Below, piece by piece: positions 1-7,407 of a DNA stretch of 64,000 nucleotides (position 1 is its first letter; every line of letters starts with the position of its first letter). The translations under genes and the position numbers were made by a program. Origin of the DNA: Paenibacillus tianmuensis (GTDB lineage: Bacteria; Bacillota; Bacilli; Paenibacillales; NBRC-103111); assembly GCF_900100345.1 (NCBI RefSeq), contig NZ_FMTT01000007.1:52106-116105 (forward strand), in the 5' to 3' direction. The notes under the pieces are model-generated. The model worked only from the letters and a program-made list of their open reading frames with translations, did not search any database and had not been told where the DNA came from.

Positions 1-1
1 C

Positions 2-859
2 GTGAGCAAGGGAGTAAAAGAGCTCGGCGTATCGTTGAAAAGCTTCGGAACAGATGCTTTCGGAGGCGTGAGCAAGGGAGTAAAAGAGCTCGGCGCATCG
101 TTGAAAAGCTTCGGAACAGATGCTTTTGGAGGCGTGAGCAAGGGAGTAAAAGAGCTCGGCGCATCGTTGAAAAGCTTCGGAACCGATGCTTTTGGAGGCG
201 TGAGCAAGGGAGTAAAAGAGCTCGGCGCATCGTTGAAAAGCTTCGGAGCAGATGCTTTCGGAGGCGTGAGCAAGGGCGTGAAGGAGCTCGGCACATCGTT
301 GAAAAGCTTCGGAACAGATGCTTTCGGAGGCGTGAGCAAGGGCGTGAAGGAGCTCGGCGCATCGTTGAAAAGCTTCGGAACAGATGCTTTCGGAGGCGTG
401 AGCAAGGGCGTGAAAGAGCTCGGCGCATCGTTGAAAGGCTTCGGTGCGGACGCTTTAGGCGGCATCAGCAAAGGCATCAAAGAAATCAGCGGGGCCATCG
501 GAAGTGTAGGTACAACCGGCTTAAGCGGCATCGGCAAAGGCATCAAAGAAATCAGCGGGGCTATCGGAAGTGTAGGTACGACGGGCTTAAGCGGCATCGG
601 TAAAGGCATCAAAGAAATCAGCGGGGCCATCGGAAGCATAGGTACGACGGGCTTAAGCGGCGTCGGCAAAGGTATCAAAGAAATCAGCGGGGCCATCGGA
701 AGCATAGGTACGACCGGCTTAGGCGGCATCGGCAAAGGCATCAAAGAAATGAGCGAGGCCATCGGAGGTATCGGTAAGACAGCTTTGGGCGGTATCAGCA
801 AAGGCATTAAAGAGTTTAACAGCGCTATTGGCGGACTCGGTACCGGTATTAGCTCGGTC
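2..859 (+). repeat. Tandem 66-bp coding repeats (13 units)
   Basis: Thirteen consecutive units of exactly 66 bp begin at 2, 68, 134, 200, 266, 332, 398, 464, 530, 596, 662, 728 and 794. Units 1-7 are almost identical at DNA level and encode SKGVKELG-type units; units 8-13 form a diverged SKGIKEIS-type family. Each unit encodes 22 residues, twice an 11-residue period, which suits a long helical rod. More units may lie before the window. Confidence 0.95.
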
Positions 860-1906
860 GGTAAATCGTTGACTAACCTAAGCAAAGGTCTCGTTGATTT
901 GGCGCGAGGCATTGTTGACGTCATTAAAATATTTGCCGGGGCCCTGAAAGAACTCAAGGGGACCGCAGCCTCCGCAGCAGGCAGTGGCGGGAAAAGCGGA
1001 TCGGCGAGTGGGAGAAAGAGACGCAAAAATAAGGCGAATGGCTCGGCCTCAGCAAGCCTCAGCTCGGCGGCTGACAAGATGAAAGGCTCCTCCGGAGCGG
1101 CTAATAAGAACGAAAGCAAGAAACCCAAAGGCGCGGCGGCCGCAAACGTGAATTCGGCGGCCGACGGAGTGAAAAGCTCTGCTAGAGCGACGAATAGCAG
1201 AGGTCCGAAGCGGGGCGGGAAAGGCGGCCTTTTAGGCGCTCTTGCCTTAGGAGCCTTCGGCGCAGCCGGCGAAGGTAGTCCGATGGAGGCCGTGAAGAGT
1301 ACGGCTGGCGGACTGCTATCCGAGGGTATCGGAAAGATAACCAGTCTTCCGGGAGTCAAATCGATTGCCAAGAAGATTCCCGGCTTGAACGTTTTGTCCG
1401 GAGTGATGGATGTTGCAACTGCAGACAACAAAGCTGCGGCGGCGACGAAAGCGACCGGCGAGCTGGCCGGCGGCGCTATTGGCGGTACGATTGGCGCAGC
1501 CATTGGAACGGCGCTGCTGCCTGGTATCGGAACGGTAGCAGGGGGCTTCGTAGGCAATATGGTGGGCTCGATGGCGGGAGGCTTCCTGGCGGAAAAGGTG
1601 TCCGGCTTCGCTAGCAAATTGTTCAAGAAAGAGGACAAGCCTGCTGTAAAAACGGAACCGCCTGCACAGCCGGCCATCTATCCGGCGAATAGCCGGGTGG
1701 CGGCATCCGGCAGTGCGCTTTATCCGACAGGGAATGGGACGCCCGCCAATGCAGAGAAACCGAGCGGACCGCGTCCACTTAACGTCGCCGTTACCGGTAT
1801 CAATGTTCAAGTTCAACAAGATAAATTAAACGAAGACGACTTGGCTCTGCGGATCGGCCAAAAAATTGTCAAGGATGTCAGACTTGCTATGGAAAACAGA
1901 GTTTAA
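2..1906 (+). CDS. Phage tail tape measure protein (5' partial)
   Basis: This is probably the tape measure protein that sets tail length and is packed inside the tail tube of a contractile PBSX-like particle. The reading frame is open from the first bases of the window and the window begins inside a tandem repeat, so the true start is probably upstream; the GTG at position 2 is only a repeat-internal codon. The first 290 residues are tandem 22-residue units (SKGVKELG and SKGIKEIS types). A short hydrophobic helix (about residues 300-315), a low-complexity Ala/Gly/Ser/Lys linker and a Gly/Ala-rich hydrophobic segment (about 480-530) follow. The C-terminal 35 residues are charged. The position immediately before an XkdP homologue matches that of XkdO in PBSX. 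Function is inferred from position, repeats and hydrophobic segments; I did not recognise a catalytic domain. Confidence 0.75.
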   Translation: MSKGVKELGVSLKSFGTDAFGGVSKGVKELGASLKSFGTDAFGGVSKGVKELGASLKSFGTDAFGGVSKGVKELGASLKSFGADAFGGVSKGVKELGTSLKSFGTDAFGGVSKGVKELGASLKSFGTDAFGGVSKGVKELGASLKGFGADALGGISKGIKEISGAIGSVGTTGLSGIGKGIKEISGAIGSVGTTGLSGIGKGIKEISGAIGSIGTTGLSGVGKGIKEISGAIGSIGTTGLGGIGKGIKEMSEAIGGIGKTALGGISKGIKEFNSAIGGLGTGISSVGKSLTNLSKGLVDLARGIVDVIKIFAGALKELKGTAASAAGSGGKSGSASGRKRRKNKANGSASASLSSAADKMKGSSGAANKNESKKPKGAAAANVNSAADGVKSSARATNSRGPKRGGKGGLLGALALGAFGAAGEGSPMEAVKSTAGGLLSEGIGKITSLPGVKSIAKKIPGLNVLSGVMDVATADNKAAAATKATGELAGGAIGGTIGAAIGTALLPGIGTVAGGFVGNMVGSMAGGFLAEKVSGFASKLFKKEDKPAVKTEPPAQPAIYPANSRVAASGSALYPTGNGTPANAEKPSGPRPLNVAVTGINVQVQQDKLNEDDLALRIGQKIVKDVRLAMENRV

Positions 1907-1926
1907 GACAAAGTGGTGATCAAGCG

Positions 1927-2547
1927 ATGGACTTTATACTCATGGATCCTACGGGAACCAAGCTCCAATTTCCGGTTAACCCTCAAGAGGTCAGTATTCG
2001 TCGCGAGAAGAAATTTGAAACGGTCAATATTCTGAGTTTGGGTGAGATCGATTTTCCGCAAGGGGAGAAGGTAAAGGAAATTACCTTCTCTTCTTTTTTT
2101 CCTAAAGAGTATGATATGAGCTACTGCCGGTACGAGCCTGTCCCGGACCCGCAGATTGCGATGAATCAGCTGAATACGTGGATGGTGGACAAGAAACCCG
2201 TGCAGTTGATTATTACCGATACGGCCGTCAATGTGTTCGTGCTCGTATCTTCGCATGTCAGCACGTTTCGCGGAGGGGAACCGGGAGATGTGTATTTTGA
2301 CCTGACTTGCCGGACTTGGAGGGAAGTGAAGATTCGGACAGCTAGCGACACTTCGTCTTCCCAGAGAACGGATTTAAAGCCCGTACCCAAAACCTATGTG
2401 GTAAAATCCGACGATAGTTTATGGAAAATTGCCAAATTGAATCTTGGATCGGGGAGCAGAATGGATGAAATTTATGCGTTAAATAAAGCCCTCATCGGTC
2501 CAGATCCAAATAAAATTTTTCCCGGGCAACAATTAGTGATGCCTTAG
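1927..2547 (+). CDS. xkdP: LysM-containing tail/baseplate protein, XkdP-like
   Basis: A 206-residue protein resembling XkdP of PBSX, a small protein that sits between the tape measure and the baseplate hub. The N-terminal part (about 1-125) is a beta-rich domain beginning MDFILMDPTG, and residues about 154-206 form a LysM domain (TYVVKSDDSLWKIA, then FPGQQLVMP), which binds peptidoglycan or helps particle assembly. It follows the tape measure gene by 20 bp in the same operon. In PBSX-type operons the next gene is xkdQ, the hub. Here the following gene is the xkdR homologue, and the only hub-like sequence in the window is fused to a lipase about 7 kb downstream. Confidence 0.88.
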   Translation: MDFILMDPTGTKLQFPVNPQEVSIRREKKFETVNILSLGEIDFPQGEKVKEITFSSFFPKEYDMSYCRYEPVPDPQIAMNQLNTWMVDKKPVQLIITDTAVNVFVLVSSHVSTFRGGEPGDVYFDLTCRTWREVKIRTASDTSSSQRTDLKPVPKTYVVKSDDSLWKIAKLNLGSGSRMDEIYALNKALIGPDPNKIFPGQQLVMP

Positions 2548-2580
2548 CAAGCTCGCACCACAATTAGGGAGGTTTAATTC

Positions 2581-2949
2581 TTGGATAGTCCGTTTAAACA
2601 ACTTGCTTCTCTGCTCGATACGAGAATCTCCGGCCACACATCGCAAGCGGTGGCCGGATTGCAGGCCGAGATGGGAACGATGACAACAAGCGGGTTAAAA
2701 CTGGACAGCTACAAGTATGAAATTCAGGATTACATGACGGCAGACTGGCGAATTGAGCTTGAACTGCCGGCGTTCAGTTTAATGGGAACGATCAATGGAG
2801 GCGGTTCCGCCAAGATCGATTTTGAAGCTGCTCGTATCCCTGATGTAAAGATTCATTTCAAAGAGGGCCTGCAGCCGGGAGATCGGGTTCTGGTGCAGCC
2901 CGTGAACAACGGCAGCGATTTTGTTGTTTTATGCAAGGTGGTGGTATAG
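2581..2949 (+). CDS. xkdR: Baseplate protein, DUF2577 family (XkdR-like)
   Basis: A 122-residue protein of the XkdR/DUF2577 type, a small baseplate component encoded between the hub and the gp25-like protein in PBSX-like tails. The start is a TTG codon chosen because a good ribosome binding site (AGGGAGG) lies 8 bp upstream. The sequence is beta-rich with a conserved-looking C-terminal part, LQPGDRVLVQPVNNGSDFVVL, that resembles the OB-like end of the family. It ends directly against the next gene (TAG then ATG), which suggests translational coupling. The exact role in the particle is inferred from family and position. Confidence 0.82.
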   Translation: MDSPFKQLASLLDTRISGHTSQAVAGLQAEMGTMTTSGLKLDSYKYEIQDYMTADWRIELELPAFSLMGTINGGGSAKIDFEAARIPDVKIHFKEGLQPGDRVLVQPVNNGSDFVVLCKVVV

Positions 2950-3399
2950 ATGGCAAGTTTATTTCCAAGCTCGCCCATATTGCCGGAGGCTTCGGAATTC
3001 GCTGTGCGTACCATCGGCTTCGGACGCAGCTGGAAGTTCGATTATGCGGTGGGCGAGTTTGTCACGACACCGACAGGGAAAGTGGCGGAGTCCAGAGGGG
3101 TCGAGGCGTGGCTGGAATGGTGCAACAAGGCGCTTTCCACAGCCCGTTACCGATATCTGGCCTACACCCGTAACTACGGTCAGGAATTCGATGACTTAAT
3201 CGCCAAGGGACTGAATCGTTCCGGAAACGAAAGCGAGATTAAACGGATTGCAACCGAATGCTTGACCGTCGACCCCCGTACGGCAAGCGTGAGCAACTTT
3301 CAATTTGACTGGCAAGGCGAAACCTGCATGTTTACATGCGAGGTAAGAAATATTCACGGAACGACAGGCACTTTAACGGGAAGTGTGGTGACCAAGTAG
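2950..3399 (+). CDS. xkdS: Baseplate wedge protein, DUF2634/gp25-like (XkdS)
   Basis: A 149-residue protein of the XkdS/DUF2634 family, related to the gp25-like sheath-initiator and wedge proteins of contractile tails. The N-terminal half carries the family pattern around FDYAVGEFVTTPTGKV and a helical segment with LEWCNKAL. The C-terminal half is beta-rich. The start ATG begins immediately after the preceding stop codon, and the next gene begins directly after its own stop, so the three genes appear tightly coupled. The assignment rests on sequence character and on the conserved XkdR-S-T-U order. Confidence 0.85.
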   Translation: MASLFPSSPILPEASEFAVRTIGFGRSWKFDYAVGEFVTTPTGKVAESRGVEAWLEWCNKALSTARYRYLAYTRNYGQEFDDLIAKGLNRSGNESEIKRIATECLTVDPRTASVSNFQFDWQGETCMFTCEVRNIHGTTGTLTGSVVTK

Positions 3400-5028
3400 A
3401 TGACAGTGTTGCCCTATTATTTAAAGGATCAAACGGAAGAAGTGATTATGCAAAGAATGCTGGACGCCCTGCCCTCCGATCTGGACAAGGCTGAAGGCAG
3501 TTATATTTGGGACTCTCTGGCCCCGGCTGCCATTCAGTTGGCACAAGGAGCCATTTGGGCGAGAGAAATTTTGCGCAGGGGGTTTGTCGGCTCCACCTTT
3601 GGCGAATATTTGGATTTGCGCTGCGCAGAGCACGGCATTTCACGCAAGGCAGCGGTAAAAGCGCGGGGCGAAATTCAATTTAAAGGAGCGGCGGGGGCGG
3701 AAATTTTGGCTGGAACGATTGTGGCTACGCTGGCCGATTCCGCCATTGGCGAGCCGTCGATTGAATTCAAGACACTGTCCAAAGTCGTGTTAGACTCAAG
3801 CGGCGCGGGGACTGTCAACATTGAAGCGATCGTTGGCGGCAAAAGCGGCAACGTCTCCGCCCGGGCGATTCAACTGCTGGTTTCGCCGCTCTCGGGAGTT
3901 TCCAGTATAACCAATCTGAAGGAAACTTCCGGCGGTCTCGATATGGAAGATGACGCAGCTTTGCAGCTTCGCTATTTGCAGAGGGTACGCTCCACATCGG
4001 CCGGAGGAAATAAGGCGGACTATATGAATTGGGTCACCGAGGTATCGGGAGTCGGCGGCGCTGCCATCATGCCTGTCGATGAAGGTCCCGGCACCGTAGG
4101 CATCTATGTGGTGGATACCTCCATGAAGCCGGCGTCTCTGGCTATTGCCGAAGCGGTGCAGCATTACATTGCGCCCCCGTATACCTTAGTGGAAGAGGAT
4201 TCCGTGCTGGTGCAAGGGGGAAAAGGCGTATCCACGGATACGTCCCAGCAGGATGCCAGAAACAAGTCTGCCCTTCAGTTTGCGTACAGCTCGGATGGCA
4301 TAGGTACGGCCAAGCGTACGGAATTGGATACGGCGCTGCCGAAGCAAGCGGGCATATGGAGAGCAAGGCCGCATTTTAAAGTGAACAGTACGGCGGAGAC
4401 TGCGAATTTGGTTGAATTCGGAATCTGGAACAGCTCCCGCAACGGATGGGCGAAAACGGGGCCGAGCAGCAGTGCGGACGCCGTACAAGTGAAATCCGCT
4501 AAGGATTTGCTCAGCTTCTTCAAATATTCCGGTTCCGTTGACCCGGTCATTGCTTCGCGGGATTGGTCGGCATGGGTGGATTTTTATTGGAACGGGGAAG
4601 ACCATCTTGAATTGCGAATCACTCGTTTGCAGAGCGATACTACAACGACGCTTTGGTTGGATAACGTTGTGTATACGTCGGCATTTTCCAAGAATACAGG
4701 AGAAGGCAAGGCGCCGATCGGCGTTCGAGTCTCGGTACGCCCTGCAATTGAGAGAGCGATCGACATCAAGGTTACGCTCAATGTGATGCCGGGCAGCAAT
4801 GTGACAACCATCCAGAACGAAATCAAGCAAAAGTTTGAGAAATATTTCACATCGCTTTCCTTCAAAGAAAATAACGATGTGCTCTATACCCGTCTGGGAC
4901 AAATCATCTTGGATACACAGGGCGTCGTGGATTACGATCAAACGAGCTTCTTTATTAATAACAGCCAGAAAAATGTCATTGTGTCTGCCAATGAAGTGGC
5001 CGTGCTGGGAGATGTGACGTTCCGATGA
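3400..5028 (+). CDS. xkdT: Baseplate J-like protein (XkdT) with a large insertion
   Basis: A baseplate J (gpJ/XkdT) protein, part of the wedge that links the hub to the tail fibres. The N-terminal region (YIWDSLAPAAIQLAQGA; GSTFGEYLDLRCAEHGI) and the middle (TSAGGNKADYMNWVTEVSGVG) are typical of the family. XkdT proteins are usually about 350 residues, whereas this one has 542. The extra length lies between about residues 272 and 433, just before GEGKAPIGV, where the normal C-terminal domain resumes. The insert is rich in aromatic and beta-prone residues (WNSSRNGWAK, WSAWVDFYWNGEDHLEL), suggesting a beta-sandwich, possibly a surface or sugar-binding domain. The gene overlaps the next one by 4 bp. 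Confidence 0.88.
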   Translation: MTVLPYYLKDQTEEVIMQRMLDALPSDLDKAEGSYIWDSLAPAAIQLAQGAIWAREILRRGFVGSTFGEYLDLRCAEHGISRKAAVKARGEIQFKGAAGAEILAGTIVATLADSAIGEPSIEFKTLSKVVLDSSGAGTVNIEAIVGGKSGNVSARAIQLLVSPLSGVSSITNLKETSGGLDMEDDAALQLRYLQRVRSTSAGGNKADYMNWVTEVSGVGGAAIMPVDEGPGTVGIYVVDTSMKPASLAIAEAVQHYIAPPYTLVEEDSVLVQGGKGVSTDTSQQDARNKSALQFAYSSDGIGTAKRTELDTALPKQAGIWRARPHFKVNSTAETANLVEFGIWNSSRNGWAKTGPSSSADAVQVKSAKDLLSFFKYSGSVDPVIASRDWSAWVDFYWNGEDHLELRITRLQSDTTTTLWLDNVVYTSAFSKNTGEGKAPIGVRVSVRPAIERAIDIKVTLNVMPGSNVTTIQNEIKQKFEKYFTSLSFKENNDVLYTRLGQIILDTQGVVDYDQTSFFINNSQKNVIVSANEVAVLGDVTFR

Positions 5029-5597
5029 AGGATCAGCTGACGAGTCCCAGGGCGCAAACGATGATGGACTATTTGCCTGAGTATTATGGCACCTCCGCCA
5101 TTATGGGCGCCATTATCGATCAACAGTCCGCTGAGCTTGATAAGTTATACCAGACTTTGGACGAAGTATTGAAGCAGTATTTTGTGCAAACGGCGACGTG
5201 GGGACTTGATTTGTGGGAGATGGAGCTGGGTCTTCCGGTCCGGTATCAGCTGCCGGACAATGAGAGAAGGGGCTTCATTCTTTCACGAATCCGCGGCATT
5301 GGCACAGCGACCCGTTCTACCGTGGAACAAGTGGCCGAATCGTTCGGGAACGGAAGCATGGATATTATCGAAGATTTTCAGGCGTACCGGATTATCGTAA
5401 GATTTGCCGAAAAAACAGGTATTCCATCGAATATCCAGGACCTGCAAACGGCTTTACGAGAAGTGGTTCCCGCTCATTTGGATATTCAGTATGAGTTCAA
5501 TCATTTAACTTGGGATAATCTGGAGTCCAAACGTGTAACGTGGGACACGATCGAAAAGCTTCAGCTGACATGGGATCAATTTCAGGAATATTTGTAA
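5025..5597 (+). CDS. xkdU: Tail protein, DUF2313 family (XkdU, gpI-like)
   Basis: A 190-residue protein of the XkdU/DUF2313 family, equivalent to gpI of P2-type tails, which connects baseplate wedge and fibres. Typical features are the N-terminal LPEYYGTSAIMGAIIDQQSAELD and the central WGLDLWEMELGLP, followed by RRGFILSRIRG. The last 30 residues contain three short repeats of the type TWDxxE (LTWDNLE, VTWDTIE, LTWDQFQ), which may form a docking tail for a fibre. It starts inside the stop of the baseplate J gene, consistent with coupled translation. Confidence 0.88.
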   Translation: MKDQLTSPRAQTMMDYLPEYYGTSAIMGAIIDQQSAELDKLYQTLDEVLKQYFVQTATWGLDLWEMELGLPVRYQLPDNERRGFILSRIRGIGTATRSTVEQVAESFGNGSMDIIEDFQAYRIIVRFAEKTGIPSNIQDLQTALREVVPAHLDIQYEFNHLTWDNLESKRVTWDTIEKLQLTWDQFQEYL

Positions 5598-5606
5598 TCA
5601 AACATT

Positions 5607-6008
5607 GTGGATGGGATCAATTGGGATATGGCAAATATTTTGCATCACCCTATTAGCTTGGAGTTCTTGAAGGAAAAGAAGCTGACACAGCTGCGGCTGC
5701 AGTGCGAGAATCGGATTTTATCCGGTTTTTCTTCAGTCAGGACGAAGCATAAGTATTCTTATAGCGTTTATGATCAGATTAATACGACTGGGCAGATCGT
5801 AATGCTGTTGGCCGATGACAGCATTACGGATGTCGTCTGGAAAACGGAGGATCAAGGGTTCGTCACGCATACCCGGGAAGAGTTCATTTCTGTCGTATCC
5901 GAGGCCGACATCCATAAGAAAAGCTGCTTGACCCGGTATCAGCAATTAAAAGAGCAACTGAACGTTGCGCGGAACGTGGAGGAGCTTGAACATATCCAGT
6001 GGGAGTAG
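5607..6008 (+). CDS. Probable tail-associated protein, DUF4376-like
   Basis: A 133-residue protein in the place where PBSX-type operons carry tail fibre or XkdW-type genes. The C-terminal part (HTREEFISVVSEADIHKKSCLTRYQQLKEQL, then ELEHIQW) resembles the DUF4376 helical tail found in fibre and fibre-assembly proteins. No large fibre gene is present in this operon. The GTG start is uncertain; an ATG at 5628 is the alternative and neither has a strong ribosome binding site. Structural versus assembly role cannot be decided from sequence. Confidence 0.55.
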   Translation: MDGINWDMANILHHPISLEFLKEKKLTQLRLQCENRILSGFSSVRTKHKYSYSVYDQINTTGQIVMLLADDSITDVVWKTEDQGFVTHTREEFISVVSEADIHKKSCLTRYQQLKEQLNVARNVEELEHIQWE

Positions 6009-6079
6009 CGGTTGACGTCGGTAAAGCTCGAATGGAACGAAGAGCCGGGAAATTTTGATACGAATTGGTTGTGATATGG

Positions 6080-6397
6080 ATGATGAAGGTCGTTGAAGAA
6101 TTCATTGTGTGGTTAGTGACGCATTGGAAAGAAATTAGTCTGCAAGCTGCGCTGACCTCTCTGGCGGTCATTTGGACCAAACGCGTAGGAATCAAGCAGG
6201 TGAAGAAATACCTGACTCAGGTGGCCCCCAAATACTTCAAAGATGAAGACAATATGGTTGAGCTGCTCAAAACGCAAAGTGAAATCATTAAAGAGCTGCA
6301 TTTTCAGGTCAATAGTCTGGAGAAAGAGTCCGCAGTGACCCGACAATACGTGGAAGGAAAAATTCGCGAAATTCATATGAAGATGAAAAGCAGCTAA
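6080..6397 (+). CDS. Small membrane protein with C-terminal coiled coil, holin-adjacent
   Basis: A 105-residue protein with a hydrophobic/amphipathic N-terminal stretch (VEEFIVWLVTHWKEISLQAALTSLAVIW) followed by a basic loop and a heptad-like helix with KTQSEIIKELHFQVNSLEKE. It lies directly before the holin and amidase genes, so it may belong to the lysis cassette, like XhlA-type accessory proteins, but the topology is reversed from XhlA and I cannot assign a family. Tandem ATG codons at 6080 and 6083 are the likely starts; a TTG at 6065 is possible. Confidence 0.5.
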   Translation: MMKVVEEFIVWLVTHWKEISLQAALTSLAVIWTKRVGIKQVKKYLTQVAPKYFKDEDNMVELLKTQSEIIKELHFQVNSLEKESAVTRQYVEGKIREIHMKMKSS

Positions 6398-6425
6398 AAC
6401 GAAACTTAGGAAAGGGAAGATGGTC

Positions 6426-6689
6426 ATGCTGAAGCAAAAATTAGGCAGCCGCAAGTTTTGGGCCTTATTGGCGGCGGTGATCACGAGCACTCTGGTCATA
6501 TTCAATGTCGATGATCATACGATTGCGAAAATCGTCGCTTTGGTGACGAATGTAGGAGCGATTGCGACGTACATTTTGGTCGAGGGCTACATCGATGGCA
6601 AAAGGATCGTCAAAGAACAGACAGGAGGTGCCGAGAATGGGGAGCCCGACTACTCTAAGAGCGATTCAACTGGTTCAACTGCCGTATAG
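6426..6689 (+). CDS. Phage holin-like small membrane protein
   Basis: An 87-residue protein with two predicted membrane segments (FWALLAAVITSTLVIF and IAKIVALVTNVGAIATYILVEG), a short basic start (LKQKLGSRK) and a charged hydrophilic C-terminus. This is the pattern of small class II holins that form lesions in the cytoplasmic membrane and let the amidase reach the wall. The ATG at 6426 follows a purine-rich ribosome binding site (AGGAAAGGGAAG). The gene overlaps the amidase start by 53 bp, the usual pairing of holin and endolysin. Confidence 0.75.
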   Translation: MLKQKLGSRKFWALLAAVITSTLVIFNVDDHTIAKIVALVTNVGAIATYILVEGYIDGKRIVKEQTGGAENGEPDYSKSDSTGSTAV

Positions 6690-7338
6690 CATCAAGCCCA
6701 TTCTGGACATTACGGATTCCCTGTTGACCCATTCGGCCAATCCGTACAAAATGCGCCAGTTTGAGAATATTACGCATATCAGTGTCCACCATTCCGCGGT
6801 GGAAGGCGGAACGCCCCAAGGCTATGCGAGATCCCATGTGAATACGAACGGCTGGGGTGGAATCGGCTACCATATCGTGATCAAAGGCGATCAAATTTAC
6901 CAAACGAACGATTTGCTCACGTTCAGCTATCATACTTCGTCGAATAATGGTTACACGGTAGGCATTTCCGTCTCGGGAGACATGTCCAAGCGCAATTTGA
7001 CCTCGCAAGAACGCGAGTGTCTATATGCCGCGATTATGACGGTGCGCTCCATATTCAACATTCCGGTCGAGAACGTGATGGGGCATAATGAGTATCCGAA
7101 CAACAACACAGCTTGTCCGTGCATCAGCATGAATCAGGTACGGGCAGACTTGAAAGATTTGGATATGAAGCTCAAATATATGGGCAGCAGTGATAGTAGA
7201 AGAAAGAGCGCCTACACCATCGCCAATCAAATATTGTACATGTACAACTTGGCGCAAGGCAACGATGGAAACGCAGAGTGGGCGCTAAACAAAATGATTC
7301 AGTTGGAGCCGAAAATGAAAGAGCTGGGCTTGTTATGA
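6637..7338 (+). CDS. N-acetylmuramoyl-L-alanine amidase (endolysin, Amidase_2 type)
   Basis: A 233-residue endolysin that would cut the bond between N-acetylmuramic acid and L-alanine in peptidoglycan. The Amidase_2/PGRP fold is recognised from THISVHHSAVEGG (first zinc histidine pair), GGIGYHIVI, DQIYQTNDLL and GHNEYPNNNTACPC, where the second histidine and a cysteine complete the zinc site. A C-terminal helical extension (RKSAYTIANQILYMYN) may be a targeting segment. The start at 6637 is chosen because AGGAGGTG lies 6 bp upstream; earlier codons in the frame fall inside the holin gene. There is no signal peptide, consistent with holin-dependent release. This is the last gene before a strong terminator. 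Confidence 0.9.
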   Translation: MGSPTTLRAIQLVQLPYSIKPILDITDSLLTHSANPYKMRQFENITHISVHHSAVEGGTPQGYARSHVNTNGWGGIGYHIVIKGDQIYQTNDLLTFSYHTSSNNGYTVGISVSGDMSKRNLTSQERECLYAAIMTVRSIFNIPVENVMGHNEYPNNNTACPCISMNQVRADLKDLDMKLKYMGSSDSRRKSAYTIANQILYMYNLAQGNDGNAEWALNKMIQLEPKMKELGLL

Positions 7339-7339
7339 G

Positions 7340-7368
7340 GACATACCTGAATGGGTATGTCTTTTTTT
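7340..7368 (+). terminator. Rho-independent terminator of the tail/lysis operon
   Basis: The stem GACATACC (7340-7347) pairs perfectly with GGTATGTC (7354-7361) around a 6-base loop, followed by seven T residues. It closes the tail and lysis operon and separates it from the lipase-hub fusion gene, which therefore probably has its own promoter or relies on read-through. Confidence 0.9.
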
Positions 7369-7407
7369 GTATTTGAGTACGAAATAACTTAAATGGGGTG
7401 TGTGCTC

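Noticed and set aside
2-859. Regular repeats that could suggest a CRISPR array
   Set aside because: The repeats are contiguous, 66 bp long, without spacers and in one coding frame.
6012-6074. TTG-initiated 20-codon frame (KLEWNEEPGNFDTNWL) between the DUF4376-like and membrane protein genes
   Set aside because: It is too short to support, has no good ribosome binding site and may be a remnant; an XkdX-type gene would be longer and have a different sequence.
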